From contig NW_025934881.1 in the NCBI RefSeq assembly GCF_000764305.2, positions 124,001 through 188,000 of the forward strand: DNA of 64,000 nt, written 5' to 3'. Shown piece after piece: positions 38,358-48,846 of the stretch. A program made the translations under genes and the position numbers. A model generated the notes under the pieces. It was not told where the DNA came from, ran no database searches, and saw only the letters and a program-made list of their open reading frames with translations. The DNA comes from Hyalella azteca (lineage: Eukaryota > Arthropoda > Malacostraca > Amphipoda > Hyalellidae). How positions within the stretch are numbered: the first letter of the stretch is position 1; the number at the start of each line of letters is the position of its first letter.

Positions 38358-38540
38358 CTTCACGCCATTGGCAACTGCCTTCCACCTAACTTCCCACCAC
38401 TGGAAACTGCCTTCCACCTAACTTCCCGCCACTGGCAACTGCCTTCCACCGAACTTCACGCCATTGGCAACTGCCTTCCACCTAACTTCCCACCACTGGA
38501 AACTGCCTTCCACCTAACTTCCCGCCACTGCCAACTGGCT
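38358..38540. repeat. 32-bp CTTCCCGCCACTGGCAACTG repeat upstream of the K2P gene
   Basis: About 5.5 copies of CTTCCCGCCACTGGCAACTG followed by CCTTCCACCTAA (32 bp). It starts at the N at 38357 and ends about 40 bp before the K2P start codon. Copy 1 of the segmental duplication has about 1.7 units at 27184-27235, exactly at the duplication junction. Confidence 0.92.
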
Positions 38541-38576
38541 TTCATCTAAATTTACTCACATGAAAAAGGTCTCGCC

Positions 38577-38736
38577 ATGCGGATGAGTAAGAAGCGATGG
38601 GTGATGTTGCTGATGGTGTACATCGTCTACCTGCTGGTGGGGGCCTATGTGTTCCAGGTCCTGGAAGCGCCCTCCTCAATAGAAGAGAAGCTGAAGAAGA
38701 TCATGGCAGTGCAGCAACTGCAGCTCCAGTCTTCTG
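38577..38736 (+). CDS. K2P exon 1 (TM1 and first cap helix)
   Basis: The start is the ATG of MRMSKKRW; a second ATG lies two codons later. The donor is either TTCTG|GTGGGT (ends 38736, phase 1) or GGTGG|GTGTTG (ends 38740, phase 2). Reading on gives a stop at 38862-38864 preceded by unrelated residues. Confidence 0.85.
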
Positions 38737-41700
38737 GTGGGTGTTGGTATGAAGATAAATTTTGCCCAGTAATCCATACAAAAATATTTATTTGTACTGT
38801 AAATCTCTATAGCCCAACAGTTTTTTTCGTCAACGTATTGCATCCTCAATGTTGCTGTAGGTAGTAAACCAATTTCAAAATCGAAATTAAATTATCGAAG
38901 TTAGTTTATTCAATCCTAATAATTTTAAATTAGCACTCTACTACTCATCCCGTTTATGATTACGTGATGCTGGTGAGTACTCGTATTTATGCTCTCAAGT
39001 GCCCTGGCAGGGATGTGATTTGCCCCACTTGGAACATACGCCCCCACTCAGGGTGACCGCCTCCAGCCGAGGTGACTGCCCCTATCCTGACGGTTAAATC
39101 CCGCCGCCAGGACAAGAGGAGTAGAGTACAAATCCGGTCCAAATAGGGAGGGAACCTTTTAATCTAATTTAATTGCGTTTTTGTTGGTGTGGGCGCATGG
39201 TGAAAGGCAGTCAGTCAACACGCAACCCGCAATTGTCCTGCGCCCAATTAATTCTGGCCTCCGATGTGCCTCGATTGATGGTAATCATTGCCTGCACGAA
39301 CGCGACCTGACCATACAAATTTCATGGGCAGCTAAATGCAAGTGGATTAAGTGATCTTATTTGATTGAAACTGAGAGGCAATACAATTTTTAGTCGAATT
39401 TACCTAGGCGATTGATAATTGTTAATTTTACCTAGTATAATGATAAAATATATACATACTCATTGATAAGACATCACTGAGAACCTTCTTCAAGCAATGA
39501 TATGTGTAATTTCTAACATGAGTGAAATGATACGTAAGTTCAAGTTTAATAATTGTATGCTTTACTTTTTACTAAAAATTGTATGCTTACTTAACGATGA
39601 TTGAAAATATATCTATCTATGTTTATAGTTTTGAAAAAGATAGTCCGTGGCATCGAAATCTACACGAAAAATATCGTAGTTTAATAGATTAATTTAAATT
39701 GTTCTCACATCTAAATCCGTTACAGTGAAATGTTGAACACTGACAAAAAAAAAATGATTACATGTTTTCATAAATACTCGTACATAATGGCAGCGAAATT
39801 TTCAACGAAACGATGGGATGCCTCGGTCTTTAAAGGATAATCAATATAAAATATTCCGCGAAGGGAAAGTTTATCCGTATAATGAGTAAAAGTTTCGAAT
39901 ATTCAATGTGAAAAATTACTATTTATATTCAGGGTGAAAATTTTCTATTCGTTGTTAAAAGTGGAATTATGGTATACGGCACTTACTTAGGTTCCTACTA
40001 TCAAATAAATCTGGGTCTCTTTGCCATACTCCCCATATAACACTGCTACAGCAAACAGGTGGTGCTACTCAGTTATAAGCTGCATGTGGCCTCCAAATAA
40101 ATCTTCATCCCTATCCTTCAAAAGCCGCTGCTCTAGTTGTTAGGCGGCACGGCGCTAAGTTGGGTTCCAGGTAACAGTGAAATAAACGTTCCCACATCAA
40201 TGTTACCACATAAATATTAACACATCCAATGTTACCACGTCAATGTTACCACATCAATGTTACCATATAAATGTTATAACATTCAATGGCACCACATCAA
40301 TGTTAATCAATGTTACCACATAAATGTTATCACATCCAATGTTACCACGTCCATGTTACCACATCCAATGCTACCACATCCAATGTTACCACATCTAATG
40401 TTACCACATCCAATGCTACCACATCCAATGTTACCACATCCAATGTTACCACATCCAATGTTAACACAGCCAATGTTACCACATCCAATGTTACCACATC
40501 CAATGTTACCACATCCAATGTTACCACATCCAATGTTACCACACCCAATGTTACCACATCCAATACCTCGTGTCGGACGAAAACCTCACGGATGAGAACC
40601 TTGGTTGGAACTGGGACTTCTGGAACGCCTTCTTCTTCTCATTCATCACCATTACCACCATAGGTGAGTGACGTCATACTTAAGTGAGTGACGTCCTCAT
40701 GGCAATAGGCGCTTGTCACAATGCATGCTTCTCTTGAAAAACTATAGGTGAGTGATGTCATGCTTCTTCCTCCTGACGATAGGCGCTTGTCACAATTTTT
40801 CTCTTCCAAAGCCATGGGCGAGTGACGTCATTCTTCTGCTTCATACATGCTTGTCGTGATGCTTCACACTCATGTCGCTGTTATTCTTAGCGCGCCGAAA
40901 TTCGCGCACCCTAATAAGGGTCGGCTCAATAGACGGAAGGTGGCCTAAGAGCGGTAGGTACAATAAGGAGAGAAGTTCGAAATGGCTGCAACCTTCCGAA
41001 ACTGTCCCAAAAATAAGAAATGAGAAGAATCCTGGTGAAGGGAAGGCTGGAGCAGAATTGTTGGGTGGCTTGAAAATATAATAACAGCGCTCGGAACAGG
41101 CTGTGCTTTAAGCATTCCAACCAAAAAGCGAAGGCAGAGAGCAGCAGCTTCTGCACAATCTCCATAGCTGCTTCATTAACGTTACGCTTCTCCATTACCA
41201 AATATTTGCATGCGCTCTACTGCGCTCCACCACTCCTCTTCATAATTTGCTCGCTTGAACTAAAAAATTTCTCATTTATTAAATCAAGTAGTTTAAAAAT
41301 TTTATCATGAATTGTTTGCTAATTCTAGCTTATCAAGGAATGGACTTCAATCCCCTTAGGTTACGGCCACCTGTCGCCACGTACTACATTCGGGCAGCAG
41401 TTCTGCATCTTGTATTCATTGTTCGGCATCCCACTGAACACAATGGTGTTCGTTACACTTGCAGGCTTCTACTCTGATTTTGTGAGTAATTCTTCCGCTT
41501 TTTTATCCATTGTTCGGCATCCCACTAAACACAATGGTGTTCGTCACACTTGCTGGCTTCTACTTTCACGAGTACCGCATCAGCTATTACTTAAGCAGAA
41601 TTGTACGTAAGCAAATAAATGAATATTAGTACGCTAGGGTCACTATCGCAAATAATTAACTAGCAACATTCAAGTAATCATTGTATCTTCGCAAACTAAA

Positions 41701-44543
41701 TTATTTATAATTTTTTAACTATAGAAGTTATATGATGGACATCACTCAGATTGTCATTTCACTGGCATCCATGTTATAATGACAAATGAAATATTTCCTG
41801 ATTTGTATAACACTAAGCCTGATTATTTCTTTATATTCGATTCAAAATTTTGTTCCTGGGTTATGCCTAATACGGGAGTCAAACAGATTCTACATGAAAC
41901 GAGATTGCATGTCTAGTTGAGTGGTACCTCAACGATTCACCAGGTACAAATTGATATAGGCGTGCCTTATGTATTGTTAAGGGACCACTCAAATATTTAT
42001 ACGACAAATGTCGACATAATCCGATCGCAAGGAGCCGGTAATTTGGCACCCGACAATTTATCCGGTATATATTCACATAATACGATGATCAGAAGAAACT
42101 AATGGTTTGCTATTCATTATCGGCACGTGCTTACACAACCTATAATCATCAGGGAATGCTTATGGGCTACCCAACTATTTACCCGACATCCGGATTTATA
42201 ATATGATCCTCAGTGCCTATTAGGGAGCGACTCAAAAAATGTTCACCTCACATTTCGTCGCTCAGGGCCTTTTTTTCCACTAACAGTAAACTTGTTAATT
42301 TATTTGCAGGTGTTGACGAGAGAAGATCGAGAGGGTGGCAACGGAAGAACCGCGGTCCAGGTGGTGAGTCGGGCGCTGGTGTATCTCATGCCGGGACTGA
42401 TTTTATTCCTGATCGTGCCAGCCGTTATCGTGATGGAGGTTGAGGGATGGACATTCCTTCAGAGCTTCTACTTCGCCTTCATCTCCCTCACCACCATCGG
42501 ATATGGCGACTTCGTGGCGGGTGTTTATTATTTTATGATACATAACATACGACTTGGTCCATGGCCGCTATCGTTGCCGTTTTCCAATTATTATTTTATG
42601 CCACGAATCGAATATTGAGCCTCATGGGCCCTAGCTGTAAGCGCGAGCATCAATTTCTTGTGGTACAGAGTGAATGCATCAACAACCACAATGATTCAAG
42701 CGAACTATCAACAATCTACTATGTTATGTAACTGAAGTATCTTGATTTGTTTTTGCACGTTCAGTGAAAGAAGTGAGAAAGTTTATGCCACAAAGAGGTA
42801 ATTAAATTGACCTTCAATTTTAAAAAGATTCGTTCAACCAGAAGAACCAATCGCTAGCGAAGCTCGGCCCATACAAATCTGGACAAACATTCTCGATAAT
42901 GGGTCAATTCATCGTTATGCAATAACACTAGTAACTTGAATAATGTAGGCACTCTTCGCCAAGAAAAGTAACGGATCAATTCAAAAACTGACATCAGTAA
43001 AGCTTTAACTTTTCAATGCAATAACTTCTCATCGTATTCTGACATCCTCATCATACATGGAAAATGAAATGTCAGTTATATTTCAATCATTTAATTCTTA
43101 CATCAAACTACAAGCAGGTTTTAGAGGGCATTTTTCCGGGGCTAATTTCACGTGACCATTTGAGTAACGTTTCCAACTTGTCTTGAATGTCGGTGCTTGT
43201 AAAATATTCTGAACCTTTTTATATGAATACATTAGCCAGTCATATTGAGATATGGCCTGTAATAATTCATCATTACCTATAAATAATTTTTTATATGATT
43301 TCTCGAGCTCAAAAATGCGCTTTATGAGTTGAACGTGACACTTGGTGATGGAATTGTTGTCTTACACACACAATTGTTGTCGCCAGGGGGACAAGGCTAC
43401 ACCGGGTACAGAGACTTCCTATACAAAGGCTACATTATGTTGTGGACCATGTTTGGCTTGTCTTACCTCATAATGATCATCACATTCCTCGTAGATGCTC
43501 TCAAGTCTGATCCGGTGAGTGGTCGCACGGCTCTCAAGTCTGATCAGGTGAGTGGTCTCAGGGCTCTCAAGTCTGATCAGGTGAGTGGTCTCAGGGCTCT
43601 CAAGTCTGATCAGGTGGGTGGTCGCAGGGCTCTAATGCATGGACACGCGCAGGTCAGAGCGGTGGAAGAGCGGACAGCCCGGCTGCTGCTGAAGCGCACA
43701 GCTCGTCTGCAGGCGCTGGTGAACAGCTTTCTGGTGCATCATCACAGGCTGCACCAGAATTATACTCCGAAGAATTTGCCAGAGGAAAAGTTGGTAGGCA
43801 ATGACACTGGTCAGGAAAACCCAAGCTTAGATGTTATAGACAACAGCAACGACGATCCAAAAATTGACGAAAATGTCGAATGCATCATGGTAAGTGACGA
43901 GGAAATTATCTCAGGACGATCGAGACGTTCTTCTGTCACTACATTGGCAGGGAGAAAGCCTTCCACCCGTTCTAGAGTTTCTCATCGGTCTGATGGAAGA
44001 CGAAGTATAGTGTCGACCAAATCCAAAAAAAGCCGAAGCTCGAACATCGTGCATCCAACAACGCCAGAAGTACCGATGTCATACCTTGGAATGAAGAAAC
44101 GTTCGACCATCGTTAATGCTATGGCAAAAATCATGCCCGGAGATTCAATGGAGCGACATTATCCCACGTACAATCATGGCTCCAGCATCATGCACTGCTG
44201 TAGTGGTGACATGTACCACGCTCACATTGACATCGACCATCACCACAGCGACATGCACACGTACGATAACTATAGCAAGGAGCTCTTGACACTAGCCGCA
44301 CTCGTGGATAAAGTTGAGCGTCTTCTCGAGATGGTCAAAAGGAATGAACCCACGGACACCGACACCGACGAAATGAATTCTGAAGAAGGATGTGACCCGA
44401 AGACTGCCACGCCAAGCCCATCCACGAGTGAATCTACTGACATTCACGTTAAGGAAGTCCCTCCTATGAGCGAGGATATAGATATCGGTAAAGATAAAGA
44501 ATTAGAAGACAATTCCTTACATTTTGAAACTGCAAACCTTTAA
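38577..44543 (+). CDS. two-pore-domain (K2P) potassium channel, multi-exon
   Basis: Exons supported by frame and splice phase: exon 1 38577-38736 (or to 38740), exon 2 ending 40663, exon 3 41360-41481, exon 4 42310-42520, exon 5 43387-44543. A K2P dimer conducts background K+ across the plasma membrane. Exon 1 gives Met and TM1 (RWVMLLMVYIVYLLVGAYVF) followed by a cap helix. Exons 2-3 give pore helix 1 (WNAFFFSFITITTIG joined to YGHLSP). Exon 3 gives TM2, exon 4 TM3 and filter 2 (TTIGYGD), exon 5 TM4 and a ~280-residue cytosolic tail rich in RRSS/RSR sites, typical kinase targets. Tail length and arrangement recall arthropod Ork1/sandman-type channels, but the exact orthologue cannot be assigned. 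The second half of the cap is not found, and the exon 2 start and exon 3 end are unresolved. Confidence 0.9.
40193..40562. repeat. 15-bp CCAATGTTACCACAT minisatellite in K2P intron 1
   Basis: About 20 regular copies, preceded by looser variants (AACACATC, ATAAATGTTA). It runs directly into the coding sequence of exon 2 with no intervening AG except the one at 40468-40469 inside the array. Unit length is a multiple of three, so all frames stay open. Confidence 0.95.
40563..40663 (+). CDS. K2P exon 2 (end of cap, pore helix 1), left edge uncertain
   Basis: The frame reads YLVSDENLTDENLGWNWDFW and then NAFFFSFITITTIG. It ends ATAG|GTGAGT at 40663 in phase 1, matching exon 3. No splice acceptor lies between the 15-bp array and this frame. 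The only AG (40468-40469) would put about six QCYHI repeats in the protein and would need the 38740 donor of exon 1. Confidence 0.75.
41360..41481 (+). CDS. K2P exon 3 (filter 1 end, TM2)
   Basis: The acceptor CCCCTTAG|GT restores the Gly of the filter, then YGHLSPRTTFGQQFCILYSL and FGIPLNTMVFVTLAGFYSDF follow. The donor TTTT|GTGAGT ends it in phase 0. Confidence 0.85.
41508..41602 (+). CDS. partial duplicate of K2P exon 3, possible 30-nt microexon
   Basis: 41508-41564 repeats 41417-41473 with about three mismatches, offset 91 bp, then diverges into HEYRISYYLSRI before a GTACGT donor. It lacks an acceptor at its left edge and is out of frame with exon 3. An internal acceptor TTTCACGAG| at 41571-41572 would define an in-frame 30-nt exon (41573-41602, YRISYYLSRI) that fits the phase-0 joins on both sides. 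It may instead be the original exon end or a haplotype artefact. Confidence 0.4.
42310..42520 (+). CDS. K2P exon 4 (TM3, pore helix and filter 2)
   Basis: The acceptor TTTGCAG|GTG opens VLTREDREGGNGRTAVQVV. TM3 (LVYLMPGLILFLIVPAVIVM) follows, then WTFLQSFYFAFISLTTIGYG and DFVAG, with donor GCGG|GTGTTT in phase 1. Confidence 0.92.
43387..44543 (+). CDS. K2P exon 5 (TM4 and cytosolic tail)
   Basis: The acceptor GTCGCCAG|GG completes the glycine split from exon 4, then GYTGYRDFLYKGYIMLWTMF and GLSYLIMIITFLVDAL (TM4) follow. 43495-43633 is a 33-bp repeat holding donor and acceptor motifs, so 43515-43652 may be an intron. After it come VRAVEERTARLLLKRTARLQ, a basic Ser/Arg region, a His-rich patch (HIDIDHHHSDMHT), a possible leucine-rich helix (ELLTLAALVDKVERLLEMV) and an acidic end (ETANL, TAA at 44541-44543). 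Confidence 0.88.
43495..43633. repeat. 33-bp in-frame repeat spanning splice motifs inside K2P exon 5
   Basis: Four units of CTCTCAAGTCTGATCAGGTG plus AGTGGTCTCAGGG, encoding ALKSDQVSGLR. Each carries CAG|GTGAGT (or CCG|GTGAGT, CAG|GTGGGT), and two carry GTCTCAG|G. Donor GT positions are 43515, 43548, 43581 and 43614. Confidence 0.92.
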
Positions 44544-44883
44544 TAGATCAATATGATAAATGGAATTTTTGTCTTATCATTACGGAACCTCGAGGTTCTT
44601 ATCAAATGTTTTAATGTAAGCGTTATTGCATTTACTGATTTCCATTCCATATATTTTTGTTTATTTTTAATTAAGCATTGAAGCTACTTTACAAATGAAT
44701 TTCCAGTCGAGTTGGACTTATTTCCTTGTACAGAAACGTATCGCTTTGGTTGCCAGACCAGTGGTTCCTTATTCTGAAGCAGACCTTATACGAGTAACTC
44801 CAAAAATATCGCATAAATTCCCATCGCCCATTACTTCAACACAAGAAATGATTATTTGAGGTGCGTTGCCTTTATTGTCATCA

Positions 44884-44889
44884 AATAAA
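44884..44889 (+). promoter_or_regulatory. candidate polyadenylation signal for the K2P gene
   Basis: AATAAA about 340 bp after the stop codon. AT-rich sequence makes such hexamers common, so this is weak. Confidence 0.3.
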
Positions 44890-46197
44890 ATCACAAGCAG
44901 TTAAAATTAAAGGCCTCTTTGCCGAGCTTTCACTGTAACTCAAGAATGATCGGATTACTAGATACGTAACTCGTAATTATATTGCCAAGCAATCTGCGCA
45001 TTGGTATGCATGAACTACACAAAACTCCGAAAAATAATTCAACTGATATAATTCTAGCACTTATATAACTGATATTTTGCGTTAGCACAGAACGCCGTCA
45101 GGCTTTCACGACCAACGCCACATCGCTGTCGTGACAGCAAGCGAACCGCACGACAACATTAGTTGTTGAAAATCACAACACAAGGCTCAGACAATAGAAC
45201 ATTTAAATGACATTTTCAACCGCAATCAAAGTTAGTGATACCAAATTAGCAAAAATATCGTACGTCGTCTTCTCCTGTGTTGAACATCCTGCAGTTGCTC
45301 TTGTTCGGTGCTGTTGGCTTGTTGTTGAAATGGGACCAATTTTTCGAGTCAAGAAATTGCTCTTCATCCAACATGTGATAGCATGATAGTTCCGAGTTAC
45401 ATCCTAAGTTTGCGTGTACGATAAATTACGTTTCTGCTAGGAAGAGAAATTGTTTACGCCAGTGAGCAAGACGCTAAATCCAACCAAACACAGAAACCCT
45501 TTTTCAAAAGCCTAATTTTGAAGAATTCAAGTCCATACATCCTCAGGATCAAAAAGACCATGAATAGGCAGCCGTCACGTCGCTCGATCTATTATTCCAT
45601 GTTTCCTTCTCGTTCGTAAAATGTTGCATTAACAATCGCTATCCTCCACCTCCAATTTATTGTTTGTATGACGCTTCAACACTTGCAAGCCTGCCTCCCT
45701 TTCCCGATGTTCCTGGATACGAGCTGGGCTCGAGGGTAGAGTTCCTGAACAAAACTCGATACACTGTAATATGTCGTCCTTAATTTTTTTGCACGATGTG
45801 TTAACATTTTGATGGTTATAATAACATAATATACTATCATAACGAACATACTCACCTCAATAGTGCCTTGAACGCTCATTGTAAAGAGTGAGTTTTGAGA
45901 GTGAATTACCAGTTTGGTTAATTTTTTTGTAACTAATCATTCATTGGTGACATAAATAATAAATTTATGTAAAAACTACGCGAATGATATAAATAAACGA
46001 ATTAAACATTTAAAGTCTTTAATATGGACCATTAGTATTACCTTACACTTACAGCATATTAATTAGGTAAAAGGCAAATTAATATTTGAGAACAGAAACA
46101 CAAAGAGATGACAAAATATTGTCTCAATTAAATCTAAGTTTCGTTGGGGAATTCATCTAACACATCTGCGTCTCGTCACGAGTGCGATACAAGAGAA
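44890..46197. other. intergenic, nothing recognised
   Basis: No gene or element recognised between the K2P gene and the duplicated block at 46198. Confidence 0.45.
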
Positions 46198-46258
46198 GAA
46201 GTTCTTTCTCCACTATGTAAACCCGCGCCGCCACTCACTGGTTACGATTCCTAATTCT
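46198..46258. repeat. direct repeat flanking an assembly N, left copy
   Basis: AGTTCTTTCTCCACTATGTA...CACTCACTGGTTA followed by GATTCYTAATTCTTG is repeated at 46768-46828 immediately after the N at 46767. The right copy begins exactly at the N. Confidence 0.85.
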
Positions 46259-46767
46259 TGTTCCCTTATATTATTAACTTTCAATTGTAAACGTAGTGAA
46301 ATCGTTTTCTTCGGATTATCTTCATTACTTTATTAATTTTTACTTCCTTTGTGTGCAATATTTGATTTACCGATGACCGTTTACCGTTGAAGATCGCATA
46401 TTAAATTTATTGTTCTTAATTACACCTCTACGATGAAATATTTGAATAAGTGTTTCTGTTAGACTATACTTTGAAGGACTCTTAAATCACTCGAAATGTT
46501 TATTATTTTTTATGCTCATACACTTGGTAGTGTCTACTCTTTAAACCTAACATGCTTATAGGATAATGCAAGGGCCAACTTTAAACGGGCAAGACTAAAC
46601 ATCGCTGCAAGTAGGAACTAACGCCTGCTGGTCTGTCAGACATGGGGCTCATCTACATTGAAGATATGAATGATCCAGATATCGGTTATGCGCGTTGCGG
46701 TCACAAAGTCCACTCATTCGGTGCGACAAGTATGCACTTGATGTCCTTAGAGTGACCAATGAACTGN

Positions 46768-46828
46768 AGTTCTTTCTCCACTATGTAAACCCGCGCCGCC
46801 ACTCACTGGTTAGGATTCTTAATTCTTG
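46768..46828. repeat. direct repeat flanking an assembly N, right copy
   Basis: Second copy of 46198-46258 with two or three differences. Confidence 0.85.
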
Positions 46829-48846
46829 TAGGTTGATTATGTCACGATCGATGAGACAAATTTACGTGAAAAATTCATAGTATGAGTTACCCTACGTACC
46901 TCTCTTTCAGCAGCCAAGTCACCGGGGTAATGAGGGCACTACCGCGCAGCTACCATTAATCTGATTTAATCCATGTAAATCGGCAAAGGACTAATATTTT
47001 ACAAATTTCATTTTTAGAAGGACAATATCAAAGAGATAGCACCCTTGTGAGCCTTCGTATGTTACTGAATATGTATCTATTGGAATCGAAATTGACACTG
47101 CACATGAAAAATTAACAATAGCGTTCAAGTATAGTGATAAAAATGTTCTCACTATTGACTACCTATGTATATTTCCGCCATGTAACTATCATCTTTTTGC
47201 CTAATGGATGTACTTTACTCAACTATGATACTCTATGTACAGTTGCACATGGTAATGTTTTCGTACACCACGACCATGTGTATGCTCGAACATGTCAACA
47301 TATGGACGCTGTGTCGTGACCTACGTCTGAACCTCATCCTCGCCGCATGGACCGACCCGTTATATTTCTAGTTTGCCTTAGAGCCGTATTATAGTAGATT
47401 TCAGGAATCTTGTTTTTCGATCCGCTCGAGCCTGTTCTCTACTCCGCAATTTACGAGAATCACGCAAGGATTGCTGCGACCGACCGAGCCAGGCATTGAA
47501 ATAACATATTGCGACCTTTGTTTACCAAGAAAAAAGATACACCTTGTGAAAGAAAATTGCTGGGTGCAAGTATACCTGACTGTTATGTACGTAATATTTA
47601 TTCTCACGTTTCCTATAATTTGGTGATTGCAGCTTGGTGGAAAGATTTCGCCGTTCGACTGATGCAGCGTGGTCATTCGATATAGCGGCACGCATGGCTT
47701 TCAGCTCCCAGCAGCTGGTAGCCTCGTAAGCTTAGTTTAGATACGGCGCTCGTGTAGTGTGGTTGATAGGAGTTGTGCGGTCTTTTTCAACGGAGTGACT
47801 AAGTGCATTGAACTTCAGTTATTGTAACAATGAACGGAAGGTATTCAAAAAGGTGATATCAATGAGGGTTATGTGCGTGATATAAATCATACATGTTCTG
47901 TCTATGAATTTACTTGGCTAATTTATTTCGAAGTAGAAATACAAGAAACGCTAATTTTCACTTTAAATAATGTGTACTAACTAGCAAATACTTCAGTGAC
48001 GGACTTGAATTCGAAGGCTTTCATTCGTGAAGGTCTCTGAGCTTTGGGATAAATTATTCTAAACATATGTTTACAAACAGCTTTATTATCAGTTTTTAAA
48101 ATTTCAATCGGAAAATCACTATATTTTTTGAGTAGCGGCTCAAATGACATGCTGTGACAGTGTGAATTTACGTCTAGTTTCACTTGCTACAAATTTACGC
48201 TTCCAGTGATTCTTCTCATATTTAACGGTTGAGGGTCTCGCTAGTTCATATGACTTTAATTTAATAGTACTCGCTTAGCGAGAATGAAAATTATTTATCA
48301 GAAGCGTGGAAGTGAACAACAACAAAAACATGCTTATTACGCTTGCACATTTATGTTTCAATATTTCACTCATGATAAGGCATCTTAAAATTATATCAAA
48401 TTCTGCATCAGAAACAGAAAGAGATTTGTAGCGTTTGTTTTGATTATTTCTGCCATCCTCCTCCTGACCTCTTGTACCATTTGAATGTTGTGTTCTTCTT
48501 GAGAATCACAATGGTTATATCGGTACTTTAATTGCTCCTGATTCCTCAGCACTCATGAATCATAGCTGATTCTTAGCAATATTTAGATTTTAGAGAATGT
48601 CCCGAGAAATTGTAGCCTTTCTTACAATATGTGATAATTATTTCAGCTTTTCTTGTCTATTTTGTCCTGATTAATTGTTAACAATGTGTGTAAACACAGG
48701 CCACCTTTGAATTTTTGGGAACCAGAATTGTTTGGGAATTGGTATGAGAAAAACAACCTGTCATGCTGAGTTCTAAACGCCATGATATTGCGGTGAATAA
48801 CATGATATCCACATGGACGATTCGTTGGCTGAGTTCTCTGTACAAC
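46829..48846. other. intergenic or upstream region of the first GT25 gene
   Basis: No gene recognised. A promoter for the GT25 gene probably lies in the last part, but I see no defining element. Confidence 0.4.

Larger units (their letters stand above)
27236..38540. repeat. tandem segmental duplication, copy 2 (~11.3 kb)
   Basis: Direct head-to-tail repeat of 15274-27235; anchors are given there. It has its own insertions: a TTAA MITE (30679-30941), about 290 bp near 31465-31755, a segment at 32565-32990 carrying an ACGG foldback element, and a fuller foldback at 33649-33820. It has lost or not assembled the interval around the N at 35744. It ends in the 32-bp array directly upstream of the K2P first exon. 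No protein-coding gene is evident inside. Confidence 0.9.
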
